The notes beneath the pieces were generated by a model. It was given only the letters and a program-made list of their open reading frames with translations, was not told the DNA's origin and did no database searches. Below are positions 38,201-49,506 of a stretch of DNA of 64,000 nt, in pieces (the first letter of the stretch is position 1; each line of letters begins with the position of its first letter). The stretch lies in contig CM036642.1 of the NCBI GenBank assembly GCA_020746105.1, positions 3,689,501-3,753,500 on the forward strand, given 5' to 3'. The stretch comes from Trogon surrucura. Taxonomy: Eukaryota > Chordata > Aves > Trogoniformes > Trogonidae. A program made the translations under genes and the position numbers.

Positions 38201-39078
38201 GAATCTCCCATAACAGCGTGCTCCTTGCACAGCTGGAGTGTGAAGCTTGCCTGGGGCCGGCTGGAAAGGATCCTGCTTTTCCTTTGTACTGGTCAGAGGC
38301 TGCTAAGCTCTTGCCAGTACCCCCAAAGCTCCCACTTGCTTTTCAAAGCCCCTCTCCTGGACTTGTTTGTATGGTAAACGCTAGTCCTAATGAATCTGGA
38401 TACGGGATAATAAAAGCAAAACAGATGTGGCTCCTACACACCAGCTACCTACCGACATGTTGACCTGAAAAAGCACAGGACATGCTTTCCTCTTTCTAAC
38501 CACCATGATGCAGAGCCTGCTCCTGCCATGCCAGAAGAGTTACGCAGAAACGAATATGGTCTCGCCAAGGTGAACGCTCCAGCATCCAGATGCTCAATTA
38601 CCAACAGATGTATGGCCGCAGAGCCCAAGAGAGTGTGCAGTGTATTGACTATTAATCAAGTCCTGCTTTTAGGCCACAAACTGCACGTGGGTTTGAGAAA
38701 GACATATTTCAAAAAGCTTCACTTGCCTAAAATAATCTCCAGAAACAAGCCTAAGCCCTTTTCCTCATCTCAAAAACCCATCTGTGCAAGCAAAATGCTC
38801 TTCAGATCGTCAAACAGAAGGCAGGCAAATCTCTCCCCATGCCCTTTTCTTCTCTCACGAACACCACAAACACCTCCACAGGGCAAGAGGGTGGAAAACC
38901 TGCCCCTGCTGGCAAGAAGAGAGACCCTGCCACCACAGTCAGAACACCCTGGGATGCAAGGGCAGGCAGCTCTCTGCTGCTGTGGGACCTTCTGTGACAG
39001 GCACCAAGCACGCAAGAAGTGGAACAGAAAGCGCTGGGAGCAGAGGGGCAGCCCAACCCAGCCCTCTCAATGACTTAC
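35273..39078 (-). other. GRIK4 intron 3 (3.8 kb)
   Basis: This intron is mostly unique sequence, with a possible MIR-like relic at 37.04-37.12 kb and a short TG run at 37.85 kb. The sequence CCCAGCGCTTCACAAAGG near 35.73 kb also resembles part of an old SINE but is too short to call. No exon seen. Confidence 0.8.
37035..37125. mobile_element. possible MIR-like fragment
   Basis: The string CAGAGCAATTCACAAACTAG followed by CTAATTATTCCACGCCAC resembles the SINE motif with GCGCTTTACAAA and CTAATTAATCCTCACAAC. It is weak and short. Confidence 0.25.
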
Positions 39079-39244
39079 ATTCAGCTTTGGCGCAGATGAG
39101 GCAGGCAGTGGTGCAGTTAAAGAAATTCAGGATCCCCGCCACGGCCACGCTGATATCGGTGTTGCTGGGATGGAGGTTGAGGGTGGTGAACCGCTGGAGC
39201 TGCAGCTTCAGGAACTCCTCTGGAGCCACTTTGAAGTGTGGAAC
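39079..39244 (-). CDS. GRIK4: GRIK4 exon E3: amino-terminal domain
   Basis: This 166-bp exon encodes [20 protein letters not shown] and then [20 protein letters not shown], ending [15 protein letters not shown] plus the T of a split Cys codon. It belongs to lobe 1 and the start of lobe 2 of the amino-terminal domain. There is one N-glycosylation sequon, NCT, and three cysteines close together (NCTTACLIC). The acceptor is CCCCACTTAG and the donor GAAT/GTAAGTCA, giving a phase 1 exit that matches the GC at the start of E4. The motif [15 protein letters not shown] differs from human (VKFQFQRFTT as recalled) only by conservative changes. Confidence 0.97.
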
Positions 39245-41989
39245 CTAAGTGGGGAAGAGGGGGAAGAAAATATAATTAAAGGGGAAAAAGAAATAAAAGC
39301 AAGTAAATCTACTGTAAAGGACCTGTGGTGTGAAATGCACAGCAGAAAGTGAAACATCCCAATAAAACTGCAGAAGCGTCACAGGAATGAAGAGAGGAGG
39401 GTGGGATTTGTGCTGTAACAGAGGAAGATAATTATTGCAGCCACACGAAGCCACGGGAAGGAGTGGATCAGGAAAAGTCTTGCTGAGCCACTCAGAGAAA
39501 GGCAATGGGAGCTGTGATTACAGCACAGGAAACCATTCCGGACGAGTTCAACCTAATTAGCTGGGGCACTAATTGCAGCCGGGCCCACACCCCATCTCGG
39601 GCTTGGTGCCTGGGTAAATGTGGAGGATGCTTGGCAGGCAGGGAGTTACACAGCCCCTGCTGGAGACCCGCAGACCTTTGCTGTGTGCGAGATGGATGAA
39701 GTGCTGCAAATCCACCTCTGCCTGCTGCACCGATTTGTCGTCGGGTAATTAGGAGAGATGAAGGGAAGAACACGATGACCCCGCGCTGGCAAGGCTCAGG
39801 AGAGAGGGGAACAGATGCAGCAGCCAGAAGCTTTGGGCTTTTTTGATCAGCAGAGAGGTAACAGGTGGCCATAAGGCGGGCAAGCTCCAACGGGACCGTA
39901 ACCACGAGCCCTGATAATGCTGCACTTGTCATGAATGCAGCAGAGCAGGAGTGGGATGCTGTTTCCCAGGGATTTGGGGAAGGGGGAGCAGGGGCAGCCC
40001 GAAGGCTCCCTCCCAGGCAGCTCTGCCACATACCTCCCCATTTGGTGTAGAGGGAACAGGTGGGCAGAAAGATCAAGCTCAAACACCAAGGGTTCAGCCA
40101 AATAACGAGAAGGAATATTGTTCTCCTTTTGTTGAGTGAATTATTTGGAAGAAAGAGAAGACAGAGAAAGGTAAACATCTGCTTCAGCTTCATTAGTGGA
40201 GTGTCAAGTCCTCTTTTCCTCCATTATTAGCCCTTCCGGAAGCTATCATCCCATGCCTCCCATCTCCCTCCTCTTGGGAAAGGCTATTAGTAGATTGTGA
40301 TGGCTGTTCTGCTGACAGCATAAGCTGTTTGGCTAGCAATAGGAAAATTAAAGAGTAATAAGCTGCTACTGCTTTGATTTCACTCTGCAGCCCTCATCCC
40401 TGGCTCTGTTAACAGCGAGGGAAGCTGACTGTAAGCAAAAGGCACATTCCTTTAACCAGAGCCGACAGGGCAACTCCGGTACAAGCATGTTGATCACTGT
40501 TGGGAGCCAGAGGAGGGCTGAGACTTGCAGCAACAAGGGCTACAGAGAAGAGAGAGATGCAGACAGAAGCGGAGGCAGCCACCACCACGGCAGCTGGTGC
40601 AGGTGAACATCAGACCAGTCACTATTTCGTGCCTCAGTGGTAAAACGGGGATGCTTTTGTTTTCCTGATGGCTGGCCATAGGTACAATGGCTCTGGCTGG
40701 GTTGCTCTGTCCCCTCTAACACAGCAGCACCAACCGATGCTACTGTGATATAAATCACAGGGAGTTACTGCAGATTTACATCACTAGGAGGGCAGCCGAG
40801 ATCAAGCTCGAGAATCAAATACCTTAGAAGTGCTCTAGCACGCATCTTTCATTTCTGAAAAAAAGTGAAAAAATGGAGAGACTTAGATCAGAGACTCAGA
40901 CTGAATGTGAATTTCAGGGGAAAAACACTTGCAATCTGTTACTGCAGAGATGCCTTCGCCTGGAATGGAGCACGTGTCTGGGACATTTAACTGGAGAAAG
41001 CACTACAAAATACTCTTAAGAGACCCATCCTGCCGCAGCCCAAAGCACTAGGTCTAAAAGATCTCTTCAACACGTCTGATTCTCGAGGAAGAAAGAACAG
41101 CAGTCGTTTGTGAATGCAAGTTATTTACAGTGCTTACTTCCAGGCACTCCCCTCCGTGGAGGCTAGGCTCCAGAGAGAGACCACTAAATGGCTGAGAGAT
41201 GTTATCTGGCTTTAAAGGGATGAACTATGAGAAGAGAACTCAATTTCTTTTCCCCAGAGCAGAGCCACATCAGTGTAAGATGGTTCAAGGCTTATTAAAT
41301 CAGGCACATAGTCTGGACACAGATAAAAAGGGTTTGCATTGACGGAACAACAGCAGGCAGAAAACGGGTGCAGCTTTCCAAGTACGCGCACAAAGTCACA
41401 TCTCACCTGGGACCTTGGGCTGGGATGGGCACCTGCCAGGGCAGGCTGCAGGTTTTGCACCCCTCAGTCAGTGGGGACACAGTTTGCATCGGTGTTGCAC
41501 GATGACTGAGAAACAGAGCACCAGACCTGAACAAGAACTGGAAGAGGCAGAGCCAGGCGAGGCAGCGCTGGGAGCCGCAGCGAGCTGTGGGGCTTGGCAC
41601 AGACCTGAGAGTCTCGCACAAAACCCTTCAAGTCTGCAGAAAGCCCTTCTGGACGGTGCCTGCACGGGAGGCATTGCTGCTCGGTATAGTGGTAAATTAA
41701 AAACCTGATCCGTGCTTACTAAATCTGTGTTTCCAGGGAGCTCAGGCACCAGACTGGGAAGCGCCACTGCAGCCAGAGCATCTTTGGTTTGAAGGGCAGC
41801 AGGCAGGGTTGAGCAAGGGGTCAGGATCTCTGCAGCGTCCCTTGCTCGTGGCCACAACACTCGGGGAGGAAGGAGCCAGGGCTCGTGCGTTACCCTGCCA
41901 GCCCGGGGCAGCTGCCGGGTGCGAGGGCGTCGGGGCAGGTCAGATGGTGCAAGGGCAGCAGAGACTTACTCCATCACTTGTCCACTTAC
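39245..41989 (-). other. GRIK4 intron 2 (2.7 kb)
   Basis: This intron is unique sequence apart from a possible MIR fragment at 40.63-40.66 kb (GTGCCTCAGTGGTAAAACGG). A 233-residue frame on the minus strand at 39.5-40.2 kb has no recognisable domain. Confidence 0.8.
40625..40660. mobile_element. possible MIR fragment
   Basis: CGTGCCTCAGTGGTAAAACG followed by GGGATG resembles the MIR motif TGCCTCAGTTTCCTCATCTG, TAAAATGGGGAT with an internal loss. Low confidence. Confidence 0.25.
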
Positions 41990-42087
41990 CTCCTTCTCGC
42001 CGCAGATATTGCTGATAATAGAGCTCGAGGCTGGGCTTGAGGAGGGTCCCAGGACGCCTACCACCCCTTTGGGGAGAATCTGGCACA
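41990..42087 (-). CDS. GRIK4: GRIK4 exon E2: amino-terminal domain
   Basis: This 98-bp exon completes the split Met codon (TG) and then encodes 32 residues, [20 protein letters not shown] followed by [12 protein letters not shown]. The segment [22 protein letters not shown] is the typical kainate-receptor stretch that forms the loop and helix of lobe 1 in the amino-terminal domain. The acceptor is GGTGCCTGCAG and the donor GAG/GTAAGTGG. It enters in phase 1 and leaves in phase 0, so skipping it alone would break the frame. Human GluK4, as I remember it, has Ala where this protein has Gly in GVVGVLG. Confidence 0.97.
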
Positions 42088-45000
42088 CTGCAGGCACCAG
42101 AGAGAGGAAACACGCGTTAGACTTTGTCCTCAATTTCCAGCTGACAGTCAGGCTTACAAACACCTGCCGCATTTTACTAAGGACACAGTATCATCTCTTT
42201 CACACAACACACTCCCTGTCACTTATCTTTCCCCCAAATCCCCCCCTCTGAAGCACTGCCACCCTGCCTGTGACAATCTCCTCTCTGCCTTTCCCCAGCC
42301 TTTCTAAATCCCAACTGAACTCTCCCCAAAGCCCCAGGATTGTGATGTCTCTGACTCAGAGCTGGCATATCTCTCTTATAACATCCCTTTTTGGCCCCAT
42401 CTGCTCTTATCCAAGATAAAACGTTAACAAAAGTTCATGGAAGATGCTAAACACAGCAGTGCCCTGGCTTCAAAGCATCATCCAGCAGCAAACATACGAA
42501 TTTCTTCCCCACCCTCTGCAGAGCTCAGTGCTAATAAGGATTGTATTACTGTTTTTCATTTGTTGGTTTTTTTTTCTGGCAGTAGTTAATCTTCTGGCTC
42601 CACGCTACCAAGGTTAGCAGAACAATAAAAATACCCTGACAAAATGAAGAAGTTAAATCCCGTCCCTCAAGCTCCCCGGGTTAAACCGCGACCTTTTGTC
42701 CTTTTAATTCGCGGCACAAATTTAGCCGAATGGCACTCCAAGGACTGCCCCAGCTGGTGTCCCCTCCCCAGTCAACCACGTCGCTCGGAAGCGCTCCTCC
42801 AGAGCAGCTTGTTCAGGCAAAACCTCGCGAACAGAAGGCGAGAGGCCCTCGCGCCTGAATCCCCGGATTCCGAAAGGCTTGTCTGAACATAAGCCACGGC
42901 TTTACTCTGAAATACCAGACCTGCCTCGGCGCTGCCACGCACTCGGCTCCTTTCTCCCCGCACAGACAAAGCCGCATTTGCTCAACTGGCGTCAAGCGAC
43001 CGCTTTCTGAAGAAAGAGGATACCGCAGGGGAGGAAGGAGGCACGGAAGCTACTTATCAGCTCTGGCAAGAGCAAGCTCACAACATTTTCGTATGTAAAA
43101 ACCAAACCACCGTATCGCAAAGCTAAGATATTAAAGATAGTGCCTCTTCAGTATCAAATGGCTGCGGTGTTTCAGAGCACCACCTCAAGTCCCTGGTTTA
43201 CATGTCCCACGAGCTTTTGTGGTGGTTGTAAGGAGCTACCCAGATTCAGCATCTGGGAAAAGGAGCTAGAAAAATACAAACCAGAACACATTTTTTTTTT
43301 CGTTGCGAAGGGAATTCATTACCAAAACTGTCCTGCTACAGATCAGAGCAGGTTTTCCATCAACAGCTCTTTAAATCAAGACTGGATATGAAATGAGAGC
43401 CTACCCTGTGCTTGGAGTTCTTTCAGAGCAGCCAGCTATGGGGCTGAGGGCAGCGTTCCCAAACTGAACGTCTGCAGCCTGTTTTCTGCAGGAGATCACA
43501 TCAGATCATCAAGGTGGTCATCTCTGGCCTTAGACTTCATAAGTGTCCACAGCCTCATGACTGGAATACGAGGCCAAAAGCTGAGACTAAGTTTGTCACT
43601 TTGGGGAATTGGTTTTCACTCTCTGCAAGCGCTACTTGAAGGAAAAACTCTACATACTACCAGGTCCCTCTACACAGCGATTGCTCTGGTTTCTTACAGA
43701 AAGTGCTGATGATATGCAAACACCTTCTCTTGGGTTTTCCTTTCTTCCGTGCTCTCTCACCCTCCACCATCTCAATGTGCTACAGAACGAGCGATATTCT
43801 TCTGCGGCATCTTCAAAGGAATCCACTACTTGCTTTTCTTCTGTGCTTAAAAATTTACAGGCACTTACACCTCTTCAGAATATCCTTTCAAATAAAAGCA
43901 TCAGCACTTTGAAAACCCCTACCATCTCAGGGCACTCATCAGTCCTTCTCAGCTGTAGTAGACCCTTGGGGCGCCCTGCGGTTCAGCATCTAAGGGCAAG
44001 CTGCTGCTCCAAGTCCTCTTTATCCATGGGGCAAAAGTCTGGGGGGGAATTTTGTTGTGTAGGCATGGGACAGTTTTATGAGCACTTTTCCTCCCATCTC
44101 TGGTGCTGAGAACAGAAAATGGGTTAAGTAGTCAGAGCAAGTGTTGCCACAACTGTCAGAAGAAAAAGACCTGACATTACTCCAAGGGTGAAACGTCCAG
44201 AAAAAATAAGGAAAGTGAATGGAAACCAAGTGGAGATGCCTGAGGCAAAGGTTTCCACCACGTTTGGTAAGCTTCTTCCCTCATAATCCAAAGGCGTTTC
44301 CTATTGCAGAACATTAGCTGATGCTGTTAGTCTCTACAGGGACAAAAGGCTCAACCCCGCTACCGCTGTGTGCGCTGTGGATTCAGGATTCAGATAGGCA
44401 CTTGCAAGGACGAGGAAATGTCGACCCTGTACCAGAAATCCACCTCGATAACTGCATGGGTTGTAAGCAGAGGTGCTGGTGTAACCCCTGCCACTCGGGC
44501 TTCTTCATATTTGAGCACACGGGTGCTGCCGTGGAGGCTACGTACTGTGCAGGACACCTTCTGCTTCTCCGGGGACCTCTCTGCCTCTGCTGCTTGCTTA
44601 TTTCTGGATGTGAAAAATCACAACAACAGATCAGTATCTCTCACATTATATACGTACAGACACCTACTCCGTCACGGTGAGGTAGTGTTTGCACCCCCTG
44701 GGATCTCAGGGCACTTGGCAAGATGTACCTGAACTCTCCCCACTCAAAGCATGGCTGAAAGCGCTCGGGCGAGAGCACCTGCCCACAGTGCAGAACACAG
44801 GTTCTCCTTCACCGCATGCAGACACCTGATACGAGGGTTTCAAACAGCAGGCGAAGAAGATTCCTGCCTCTAATTGAAAATAAATGAGCAGGGGAGGTAC
44901 GCAATTACCTTATCAGGGGATCCTGAATGACAGGGACGGGTCAGGACGGGATTCTCATGCAGAAAACACCAAGTGCACAGACAGGCGTGATACAGGGAGC

Positions 45001-48000
45001 ACACCCTGTCCCGCGGCTCCAAGACTGCAGCAGCTCTTGCACTTCTTAACGGGAACCCGCAAACACGGCGGGCTCAAACGTGGAATCCAGCAAGATCACA
45101 AAAATGGCGGGACAGTTAATAGCACGTTTGAGCCAATGTCATTGAAAGGATGCATCAGGCGCTTTGAAATACTGGTGTGAATAAATAAAAATTAAGAATT
45201 CTGCAGTTGCTCATTCACTCTGACTGCTGACCCACTCTAAGATGTTTGGATTCACAACAGAAAGATGCTTAAAAGACTGATGAGACAACAGGGGACAGGG
45301 TGACAAGCAGAAAATCTGTCCCTCCCCGGACATCAAAACGAATAAGGTGTTTTAGATAAAGACGTGATTAAACAAGTCATTTTGGATCTCCATAAAAGGA
45401 GTCAAAACATCAAAGACAAAGAGAGAACAAGCTCTACTTATAATGGCAAGCAAAGCTCTATCTATAGCCTTTCACTGCAAACTCATTTCAGAACACAGGA
45501 CTTTACAGATGTTGCATACAGGAACAGTTGTCTTCATTCATACTTAAGGTTGAATAGCAAACCAGGCATGAATGTGGTTAAGACTGACTCATATTTTACC
45601 TGCTACAGCAATTGTGATTTTGTGGACCCCTAACAGTTAGATGCCTGACTCAGTCAGGAGGAAAAAAGGAAGAAAAACAGCTCCACGCTAAAATAAAAAC
45701 TAACTCTCAAGAAGTCTTTCTTCTCTTGAAGCTCTAATTGTACGTGGAATATCATTGATGGGGTGTAATCACAGCATTCCCAGATCAGTCAGCTAAGCAT
45801 GCTAGCTGCGATATTTAAGGGTGATTCAAAGGGTGTGAAATTCGAGAACAGTATTAAACAGATGTATAACAGCTTTGCAGTCATAGGTTAAAACATCTAA
45901 ACTACTTTTATTAACATTACGTGTGATAACAGATATCAGTGCCATATTAAAGCCGAGAAGTCAGACATTTGAAAGCCATGAAAGCCTTGAAATTTGAGTT
46001 GAAGGATCTGATTCTCCTCTGCTACCAGTATAAATCAAGAATAACTTCAGCAGCATTAACAGTGGAGCCATGCAGAATCCAGATTTTTCCTTTTGTAAGA
46101 AATGCTTCGAGACATTTTTCACTCCGAAGAAAAGGCAAATAACATATTGCAAAACTATGTGAATAATCACTTCATCAAAATCAAATCGGTTTGCTCAGAT
46201 TTCTGTTTTACATTCTACAAGTCAAAATAAAGAAGACAAAATCACCCCAAGGTGAAAATTCAGACGCGAGGATTGCCTCCCTCCTCGCTTATCCCATGTT
46301 TGCTGAAATAAACAATTTCTTGCATAATATTTGATTCTCAGCAAATTAGTATTCCTCTGCTGGAAAATGTGCCAACGGAATAATTTCCGAGCAATGCTAC
46401 AGGGGTGCAAGTGAGAAAGTAATCCCACTCACCATCTTCGCTGCAGCTCAGGGGTCATTTGGCCATCAAGGCTGTTTCCCGAGCAGAGGTAAATAACAGA
46501 AACACTGCCTCATGCAGAAGATTTATGAGAAACAAAAGAGAATGGAAGTAAAAGTGCTCCTGGTTCTTTCAAGACTCAGGCAAGTAAGCAATTTTCTGAT
46601 TTCCTAGGAGGGTTGCTGGGAGATTTGGGATACTTCTGGGGGCAATCTCGAAAGGGACTTGGAAATCCAGGCGTTCCCCATCCCTTCTGCACGGCCTGCC
46701 CAGCGAGACTGGATTTGCCCTCCTGCTGTGCCAAATGAGGGTAAAGTAGGATGTACACGATCCTGAACGGATGAGAAAGACCCCGAAAAAAGTTAAAAGA
46801 GATGAGGGATCCATAAAGGTGGAGAACTGCTGTTTTAAAGAGTCCCTGTGATGCTGCACGTGACGATCTTAATCTAGACTGCCTCACGGGCGACAGGCGC
46901 TATTTATAGACGTACAGGTACTTGCTGAAACGCACTTTATTAACTGAAGGCTTCTATAAATAATGCACATGCTAATTCAGGAAATGAAGGAGCAATCTGC
47001 TGATCTCACAGGCCTATTGAGCCTGTTCTGCCAGAGACCTGCTGCACCGGGTGCACGGCTCCACAGGGCCTCCCAGGCACAGGGATGCTCAGCGCTGCGC
47101 AGAACAAGTGCCAAAAGCTCTGTGAAAAACCACAACACGCTACCACACCTTCTGGAGATACCCTGCAGGTTACACGGGCTTGGAACAGAGAGCCGTTGGG
47201 AAATGAGTCTAAAATCCCTATTATTTAAAATTATTTCTTCAGCTTTTTCAAGCAAACTTGCAATGAAAAATTATCGTCCTCCCTTGAACTCTAAAGGTCA
47301 TCTTAAAAATTATTCTAAAGAGAAACTCTCCTATTCCAAAGGATTTTCTCCCTTACAGGAAGAAGCTATTACTGATCTTTCATTTCTTTGACTGGCTCTC
47401 CTGAGAGGTCTGTGGGACACTGAGCATCAATTTCTTTTTTTATTCACCAGCATGGAGCTGGCATGTTGGCACCTAGAGGAACAACTACAGTAGAGACCTG
47501 TTTGCATTAAGGAACTTGAAAGCAACCTGGGAAGGATGCTGCTCTTACAAAATTAGCTCTTTTTAATCCACATCATTTTAAACATCGCTTGAAAACTTCA
47601 CTTTGTGTACACAAACCCACTGCCAACCTACAGCACTGGAGGAGCTATCATGTTTGCTGACACGCAGCGTTCCCTGGGCTTTTAAAAACAACTTAATTGC
47701 ACTGAACTTGCCCAGAGCCTCTTATTTGCACACCATTAAGTACTTCACAAAGGAGCATCACTTCCTGTATCATCACCTCTGTTTATTGACACACAGATTG
47801 AAGACAATCCCAAGCTGCTGAGCTGAATGGCAGCAAAGTTGATTGGGTACCCAGATCCTCCCAGTTCATGCCAGGGCTCACCTCACAAACCCTCCAATGG
47901 AAACTGGTCTCAGCTCTCACCCTCTGAGCCTAACCTTCCCTACGTGCCCGTGTGGTGGATGCCGCCAGGCGGGGCTGGCCCCTCCATGAGCGCCGCTCAA

Positions 48001-48304
48001 GGTCCCGTGCACCTCCCGAGGGGGACCTGAGCCCACATCCAGACCTCACCAGACCCCTGGCTCTGGACACGACCACACTCAGGCAGCTGGGGCAGGCCTG
48101 CAGGTTTGCAGAGACCCACCCTCATGCTAGCACACGGTATTTCAAGTGCTGAGAGAGGAGCAGAGGGATGGCCTTTACACTCTGTGCATCCCCTTGAGCA
48201 TCACACAATTATCCTATGCAGCAAGTGCAGGCGTGCCAGACACCTCCTGCGAGTCGGCCCAGAGGAGAACTGGGGACGGAGCAGCTAACACGGAGGGTAC
48301 TTAC
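42088..48304 (-). other. GRIK4 intron 1 of this window (6.2 kb)
   Basis: This intron contains a CpG-rich segment at 42.66-43.02 kb and a long AT-rich region at about 45.7-46.4 kb. No repeat family or exon was recognised. The remaining sequence appears unique. Confidence 0.8.
42661..43010. promoter_or_regulatory. CpG-rich intronic segment
   Basis: By hand count about 28 CpG in about 350 bases, with several TCGCG and CCGCG clusters, inside the intron between E1 and E2. No exon or repeat explains it. It meets the look of an orphan CpG island, but promoter activity cannot be judged from sequence. Confidence 0.4.
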
Positions 48305-48469
48305 TGGTTTCTGCTGTCTCATACTCGCTGTCTCGCAGCAGCTCAAAAATGTCCACCTCCACTTTGGCTTTGCCCGCCCGCTCTGGCGCGCGGTTGATGC
48401 GGTTCTTTGCCAGGGTAATGGAGAGCCTCTCCCCTCTGCTGCACTCCATGGGGTCATCCAGGATGGCAG
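48305..48469 (-). CDS. GRIK4: GRIK4 exon E1: start of amino-terminal domain
   Basis: This 165-bp exon encodes the first strands and helix of the bilobed amino-terminal domain (LIVBP/ANF-receptor fold). The protein begins [16 protein letters not shown] and ends DSEYETAET. The first Ala codon is split (G from the upstream exon, CT here) and the last base A starts a split Met codon, so the exon is phase 1 on both sides. The acceptor is TTTGCTCCCACAG and the donor is CCA/GTAAGTA. It holds the cysteine of the MECS motif. By my recollection of human GluK4 this corresponds to about residues 28-82, just after the signal peptide, which is therefore on another exon. The frame stays open upstream of the acceptor to a Met codon at 48531-48533, but the strong acceptor and the protein match place the exon edge at 48469. 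Confidence 0.97.
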
Positions 48470-48540
48470 CTGTGGGAGCAAAGGGGTTGGCAGTGGTTAG
48501 GCTTGGCAGGGACCCGGGCTCGGCTCCGCACACCCACCAG

Positions 48541-48900
48541 TCCCCAGCAGCCCTTCGGGATCTCCGCCGCCACGCACGGAGCCGCCGCCTTGGCGCTCAT
48601 GCTCCTGCCGCCGCTATTGTTAGCGCATCCTTCCTCCCTGCCTCCCACACGCGGCCTTTCCCGCCGCTTCGCCCACCTCCTGGGTCTTGCCAGACACGTG
48701 GGAGGTAAAAATCTCAGCGGCGGCGGCAGCAGCAGCTGCGTTACCTGCCAGCGTGCTGCAGCACGACACGGCTGCCTCCACCGCCCGGCTCCCGCCGCAG
48801 CTGCCCGCTCGCCTTGGGTGTTCATCCCTGGGAAAGGATGCCCAGCGCCACAATCCCCGCGCTGTCTCACATCCCGGAACGTCTCCAGATAGCCTGGGTT
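48541..48900. promoter_or_regulatory. CpG-dense segment just upstream of E1
   Basis: By hand count there are about 35 CpG dinucleotides in 360 bases, far above the neighbouring intron. It contains a GGC/GCA triplet-rich stretch near 48.72 kb and a CACGTG E-box near 48.70 kb. It lies only about 70 bases 5' of exon E1 on the gene's strand. Such a cluster inside a gene may be an alternative promoter, an enhancer-type orphan CpG island, or simply GC-rich DNA of a microchromosome. No TATA box was recognised. Function is inferred from composition only. Confidence 0.5.
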
Positions 48901-49491
48901 TACGCCCTCGAGAAAGCACCGCTACGGTGCTGAGAGCGGGAATATTTCAAGAAGCGCGTGGGCAGCCGTGGGTGGGAAGGGACAAATATTTTTCAAACAG
49001 AAAGCACTTGACTCTTGAACTCAGCTCCTGGGCCTGCCCACTCAAATCTGTTAGGCAGAAGGAGATAGTATGGGTTATTATTTTTATTTTCTCGACGGAA
49101 GGCAAAAGGAAATTGGCACGGAGAATTAATCACGGCGCTTTATGACGAGCTGGCACAATTTCTGCACCTCAGCGGGTTTATCCTTGCTAATAGGAGCCCT
49201 CCTCCCAGAACGCAGCTATCCCGTCGTACCCGGGCAAGAACAGCGCTGGGCTCTGCTGTGTGTATTGGAAAGGCACCAGTGCTTATCCTCCCTGCCCAAA
49301 AATCACTGCAAAAGGGGCGATGCTATTCAGAACCACTCGGGCAGAGATGGAGCTGAACCGAGTAGTTCAGCAAAATGGGGATTAGGGGGGCTCTGCTGAT
49401 TTGTTTCGGGGAAACAGGGAACAAACCACGGCGCCTGGGTGCGAGCTTGAAGATCTGAAACGTGTCACTGTGCCGCAGAGGGGTTTGGCGC

Positions 49492-49506
49492 TTTTTTTTT
49501 TTTTTT
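49492..49506. repeat. 15-base T run
   Basis: An uninterrupted T run on the plus strand (A run on the gene's strand). No adjacent LINE or SINE body is recognised. Confidence 0.8.

Noticed and set aside
39492..40193. 233-codon minus-strand frame between E2 and E3
   Set aside because: Serine/leucine/proline-rich chance frame without domain; the GRIK4 reading passes over it as intron.
48454..48870. 138-codon minus-strand frame in the CpG cluster
   Set aside because: Ala/Arg-rich composition expected of any frame in a GC-rich island; it is not in the E1 frame.
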